64,000 nt of DNA, taken from Bacillota bacterium (GTDB taxonomy: Bacteria > Bacillota > Clostridia > Lachnospirales > Lachnospiraceae). A program made the translations under genes and the position numbers. A model generated the notes under the pieces. The model was not told the DNA's origin. It saw nothing but the letters and a program-made list of their open reading frames with translations, and searched no databases. The stretch spans positions 434,001-498,000 of the forward strand of contig JAEVYT010000017.1 of assembly GCA_023392615.1 (NCBI GenBank), in the 5' to 3' direction. Each line of letters starts with the position of its first letter. The stretch's first letter is position 1. This document shows, in pieces, positions 60,799-64,000 of the stretch.

Positions 60799-62004
60799 AT
60801 GAATGATAACAGCAAGAGATTTTATTTTTCAATCGTAAAGTTATTATGTATTATTACTTTGATAGTATATATAATCTATTATAACGAGAAAGCACTTCAT
60901 GTAATTAGCATGGAGTGGTTTCTCCTTGCTGTTGCCTTGTTTGCAACTTTAGGCTTTGAACTATCCGGAAGTGATACCTCAAATGATCCTATGCAGGGAA
61001 TGGATAAATACAATTGGAAATGCCTGATAAATAACAGCACTAGCAGATGGAAATTACTCTGTTTAGGAACTGAAATCATTATAGTGTTGGTTTTGTTTCT
61101 TTGCTTTAGTGATAAAAATACGGCGTTGTACTTATACCCGATGGTATTGATGGACACAATCGTGTTTTTGCATTTTTCATTCGTTTTTGGAATTTTTATG
61201 TTATTGGGAGTGCTGGTAAATAAGGAAGACGTGATTCAGTACACAGCCTATAGCTTTTTTATCTTTATCATATATTTTCAAAACTTCATAATTATAGAGC
61301 GTTATAAAAAATATATCGACGATTATGAAGAAGAGGAATATCAGCTGAAGGATTCGATTCACATGAAGGATACCAAATATCGTGAACAACTCGAGAAAAG
61401 CAGTCTAGCCTTTGAAAATAGAATGCTAGAAGAGAAGACGCGTCTTTCCCAGGCTCTTCATGACAAATTGGGACATAGTATTAATGGTTCCGTTTATCAG
61501 TTGGAAGCATGTAAGGTATTGATGGAGAAGGATTCACGGCAAAGTAAAGATATCATGCAAGGGGTTATAGATAATTTAAGAGCTAGTATGGATGAGATCC
61601 GTCAAATCTTAAGAAAAGAAAAACCGGATAAGAAACGAATGGCTTATCTTCAACTGGTTCAGTTATGTGAAGAATGTAAGGAGAAATACGGCATATTAGC
61701 CAGAGTTACAATGGAAGGTGAGGACAAGGATATTCCGGAACATCTTTGGGATGTGATACTGGATAATACCGTTGAATCAGTAACCAATGCACTAAAATAT
61801 GCAAAATGCAGCGAGTTAACAATAGAGATAGCAATCTTACATAAAGTTGTTCGATGTATGATTCGAGATAATGGGATCGGATGTGTTCATCTAGAAGAAG
61901 GCATGGGAATTCAGGGTATGAAAAGTCGGACAAGAAGGGTGAATGGTTTTCTGGACATTAATTGTGAAAACGGTTTTCATATCAACATGATTATTCCTTT
62001 GTAA
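60799..62004 (+). CDS. Sensor histidine kinase (NarL/DesK type)
   Basis: The 401-residue membrane kinase has about five N-terminal helices, a coiled-coil region (YEEEEYQLKDSIHMKDTKYR), the phosphoacceptor box RLSQALHDKLGHSINGSVYQ, and a HATPase domain with NTVESVTNALKYAKC and GMGIQGMKSR. It should phosphorylate the LuxR-type regulator 46 bp downstream. Its placement after an ABC exporter resembles Bce/Lia-like envelope-stress modules. The signal is unknown. Confidence 0.92.
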   Translation: MNDNSKRFYFSIVKLLCIITLIVYIIYYNEKALHVISMEWFLLAVALFATLGFELSGSDTSNDPMQGMDKYNWKCLINNSTSRWKLLCLGTEIIIVLVLFLCFSDKNTALYLYPMVLMDTIVFLHFSFVFGIFMLLGVLVNKEDVIQYTAYSFFIFIIYFQNFIIIERYKKYIDDYEEEEYQLKDSIHMKDTKYREQLEKSSLAFENRMLEEKTRLSQALHDKLGHSINGSVYQLEACKVLMEKDSRQSKDIMQGVIDNLRASMDEIRQILRKEKPDKKRMAYLQLVQLCEECKEKYGILARVTMEGEDKDIPEHLWDVILDNTVESVTNALKYAKCSELTIEIAILHKVVRCMIRDNGIGCVHLEEGMGIQGMKSRTRRVNGFLDINCENGFHINMIIPL

Positions 62005-62050
62005 TAGCAAGTGAAACATTAGTAGAGGTATTAAAAGTGGGAGTTAGGGT

Positions 62051-62686
62051 ATGGAAAAAATAAAAGTAATTATCGCGGATGATAGTGATTTTGTAAGAGA
62101 TGGAATGAGGATTATTCTAAGTGTAGACGAGGAATTCAAAGTATTGGGTTGCGCAAAAAACGGAAGAGAAGCATTGGAACTGGCTATGAAGGAGCAGGCT
62201 GATGTTATTCTGATGGATATTCAAATGCCTGAGATGGATGGAATTGAAGCGACACGTGAAATAGTAAAACGTAATCTTGGTAAGGTGTTAATACTAACGA
62301 CGTTTGATGATGATGACTTGGTTGAGAAGGCAATTAAAAACGGTGCGGACGGTTATCTGATTAAGAATCACACCCCGGATCAGTTAAAGCAGATGATTAA
62401 ATCTATCCATCATGGAGTAAACATCCTAGATGGTCGAGTGTTTTCAAAATTTACCGATACAGGTCTCAAATCTGGTAACGGATTTGACAGTTCTCTATTT
62501 ACTGCAAGGGAATTAGATATCATTATGGCTATATCGGAAGGACTATCCAACAAAGAGATTGCAATGAAGCTCTTTATTAGTGAAGGTACGGTAAAGAATC
62601 ATATCAGCACAATATTGGAAAAGGGTGGACTATCTCATCGTACTCAAGTTGCGGTATATTATTTAACAGGAAAGAAAGGCGTTTAA
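62051..62686 (+). CDS. NarL/LuxR-family response regulator
   Basis: The 211-residue regulator has a receiver domain with the phosphoacceptor Asp in ADVILMDIQMPEMDGIEA and a C-terminal LuxR HTH (ISEGLSNKEIAMKLFISEGT, then VKNHISTILEKGGL). It is the partner of the kinase encoded 46 bp upstream and probably controls the exporter operon. A terminator-like hairpin follows. Confidence 0.93.
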   Translation: MEKIKVIIADDSDFVRDGMRIILSVDEEFKVLGCAKNGREALELAMKEQADVILMDIQMPEMDGIEATREIVKRNLGKVLILTTFDDDDLVEKAIKNGADGYLIKNHTPDQLKQMIKSIHHGVNILDGRVFSKFTDTGLKSGNGFDSSLFTARELDIIMAISEGLSNKEIAMKLFISEGTVKNHISTILEKGGLSHRTQVAVYYLTGKKGV

Positions 62687-62830
62687 TAATACGTCAAAGC
62701 TTTTGCTAGTACATTTATATAACCAGATATATGCGACCTGTTATACAATAAAAAAGTAAAACAATCAGTTAGTAAGTTTGATATATAAAAGGAGAGATAA
62801 CAAAGTAGAAATACCAAAGTAAGGATAGAA

Positions 62831-62894
62831 AAGACTCATGGTTTTGTATACGGAGCAAGTTGTCCGAGTAACAATAAGATGAGTCTTATCTTTT
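62831..62894 (+). terminator. Terminator after the response regulator
   Basis: AAGACTCAT (62831-62839) and ATGAGTCTT (62879-62887) form the outer stem, CGGA and TCCG an inner one, with ATCTTTT after. The gap from 62687 contains nothing else identifiable. Confidence 0.65.
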
Positions 62895-62951
62895 GTATAA
62901 GTGTAATCTTAGTTTCAGTTATAGAATATCAAGTCCAAATTACCTCGATAG

Positions 62952-64000
62952 TTACAAATTATTTACAGCTTGTTCTAGCTGCACGAATGCCTGTTTAAGA
63001 ATCTCACGTGGGCATGCAATATTAATTCGTTCAAATCCGGTTCCTTCTTTGCCAAAAATATGACCCGCATCCAACCATAGATTTGCTTTATCCACGATTA
63101 AGCTTTTCATTTCAGTAGGGGAGAGACCTAAAGCGGAGAAATCCAACCAGATTAAATAAGTGCCCTGTGGTTCGATCAGTTTAATGTTAGGAAGCTTTTC
63201 ACTTAAGAAATCTCTAACAAAATTCAGATTACCTAAGAGATAGGTTCTTAATTCCTCTAACCATGGTTGACCATATTGATAAGCAGCTTTGCATGCTACC
63301 AAACCAAGTGCGTTAAGCTGACTATACCCACTTCTATCTATTTCTTCAACCACCTTGTCACGGAGCACTTTATTTTTTATAAAGATATTTGATATTTGTA
63401 ATCCGGCTAGATTAAATGTTTTACTTGGTGCGGTACATGTTATAGCTATTTGTGCAAAATCTTCTCGGATATCAGCAAATACGGTATGCTTGTGTCCTGG
63501 ATAAATAAAATCACAATGTATTTCATCCGATAGAACAATCACATTATGTTTTAAACAGATTTCTCCAAGTTGTGTTAATTCTTCTATAGTCCAAACCCGT
63601 CCGACCGGATTATGAGGATTACATAAGATGAATAACTTTACGTTTTGAGATACAATCTGGTTCTCAAAATTCTCAAAATCCATAGAATATTTACCATCGT
63701 TATATACTAATGAGTTGACAACTAGTTTACGATTATTTGCTTGAATGGAGCCGCGAAATGGATAGTATACCGGTTGTTGGATTAATACACCGTCCCCTTC
63801 CTGGGTAAGTGCTCGGATTACCTGTGCGATAGCAAACACGATTCCGGGTGTTTTGATTAACCATTCATCTTTAATGTCCCAGTTGAAATTGTTGTAAAAC
63901 CAATGATGAAGTACATCAAAATAATCTTTCTTTACATCGCTGTAACCAAAAATCCCATGATTAACTGCATAGCTTAATGCGTCAAGAATCTCTTTCGGTG
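62952..64000 (-). CDS. MalY/PatB family aminotransferase or C-S lyase, 5' end outside window
   Basis: This PLP fold-type I enzyme is open to the window end, so about the first 40 residues are missing; the methionine-like start at 63839 is an internal GTG. Visible are GVLIQQPVYYPF, the NPHNPVGRVW motif, VLSDEIHCDFIYPGHKHT, the PLP-Lys in APSKTFNLAGLQ and a C-terminal ACPREILKQA segment. MalY/PatB enzymes cleave cystathionine or cysteine conjugates, or act as transcriptional modulators. No neighbour on the same strand is visible. Confidence 0.9.
   Translation of the reverse strand, partial: PKEILDALSYAVNHGIFGYSDVKKDYFDVLHHWFYNNFNWDIKDEWLIKTPGIVFAIAQVIRALTQEGDGVLIQQPVYYPFRGSIQANNRKLVVNSLVYNDGKYSMDFENFENQIVSQNVKLFILCNPHNPVGRVWTIEELTQLGEICLKHNVIVLSDEIHCDFIYPGHKHTVFADIREDFAQIAITCTAPSKTFNLAGLQISNIFIKNKVLRDKVVEEIDRSGYSQLNALGLVACKAAYQYGQPWLEELRTYLLGNLNFVRDFLSEKLPNIKLIEPQGTYLIWLDFSALGLSPTEMKSLIVDKANLWLDAGHIFGKEGTGFERINIACPREILKQAFVQLEQAVNNL

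Noticed and set aside
63837..63839. GTG at 63839 as the start of the MalY/PatB gene
   Set aside because: Upstream codons up to the window end continue the conserved enzyme sequence (GYSDVKKDYF region), so the gene extends beyond base 64000.

Overview
The window comes from a low-GC, strictly anaerobic Firmicute, most likely a Lachnospiraceae/Clostridium cluster XIVa member. The signs are AT-rich intergenic DNA, strong AGGAGG ribosome binding sites, many TTG/GTG starts, an AsrABC-type sulfite reductase, clostridial nitrogenase gene order (nifH-nifI1-nifI2-D), and radical-SAM and ferredoxin enzymes. I cannot fix the species. I saw no rRNA, tRNA, CRISPR array, phage or intact insertion sequence.

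Region by region. (1) 1-2.6 kb: end of an anaerobic sulfite reductase operon (asrB partial, asrC), a ferritin-like protein and a formate/nitrite-family channel that probably moves hydrosulfide. (2) 2.9-14 kb: an HTH/periplasmic-binding-like regulator, then a complete iron-only nitrogenase operon (anfH, nifI1, nifI2, anfD, anfG, anfK). This is followed by a NifB-like protein that has lost the radical-SAM cysteines, a class I glutamine amidotransferase, an FMN/PNPOx-fold protein, a MORN-like repeat protein with a Cys-rich tail, and AnfO. The anfH leader has a good sigma-A promoter followed by a terminator-like hairpin. (3) 14.2-21.7 kb: a YibE/F pair, an ABC-2 exporter and a MalT/LAL regulator. 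(4) 21.7-29 kb: a YeiH-family exporter and two chromate-type transporters, each with its own LysR regulator, then a C-GCAxxG-C-C protein, a DUF134 protein, a His-rich NifX-like protein and an AraC/GyrI regulator. (5) 29-33.3 kb: an MFS exporter behind a short leader peptide and attenuator, then ApbE and a ferredoxin/FMN-binding membrane protein that ApbE probably flavinylates. (6) 33.5-38.6 kb: a second nif group (intact nifB, second nifH, nifX) without nifDK, then a cystine-type ABC importer. (7) 39-44.6 kb: three DMT transporters, dapA, an AraC regulator and a small RDAC-type protein behind a possible structured RNA leader. (8) 44.8-57.3 kb: reductive pyrimidine catabolism (PucR regulator, class III aminotransferase, Fe-alcohol dehydrogenase, NMT1-type ABC importer, dihydropyrimidinase, PreA-type dehydrogenase, carbamoyl-amidohydrolase). 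(9) 57.5-64 kb: a second ABC-2 exporter with a two-component system, and a MalY/PatB aminotransferase cut by the window end.

How the parts fit. The intact NifB at 33.7 kb could make the NifB-co precursor that the Anf operon needs, because the Anf-linked NifB homologue lacks the ligands for radical chemistry. NifI1/NifI2 would switch the nitrogenase off after nitrogen up-shift. The 45-57 kb operon would take up and degrade uracil/thymine-type compounds to ammonia, CO2 and beta-alanine, and the aminotransferase and dehydrogenase could carry beta-alanine on to 3-hydroxypropionate. Both large systems supply nitrogen.

The most unusual items are the cysteine-less NifB-NifX fusion in the Anf operon, an ABC substrate-binding protein whose two halves appear circularly permuted, a PreA fused to an N-terminal Fe-S domain without any PreT, and leader-terminator arrangements ahead of both nif operons and the MFS exporter.
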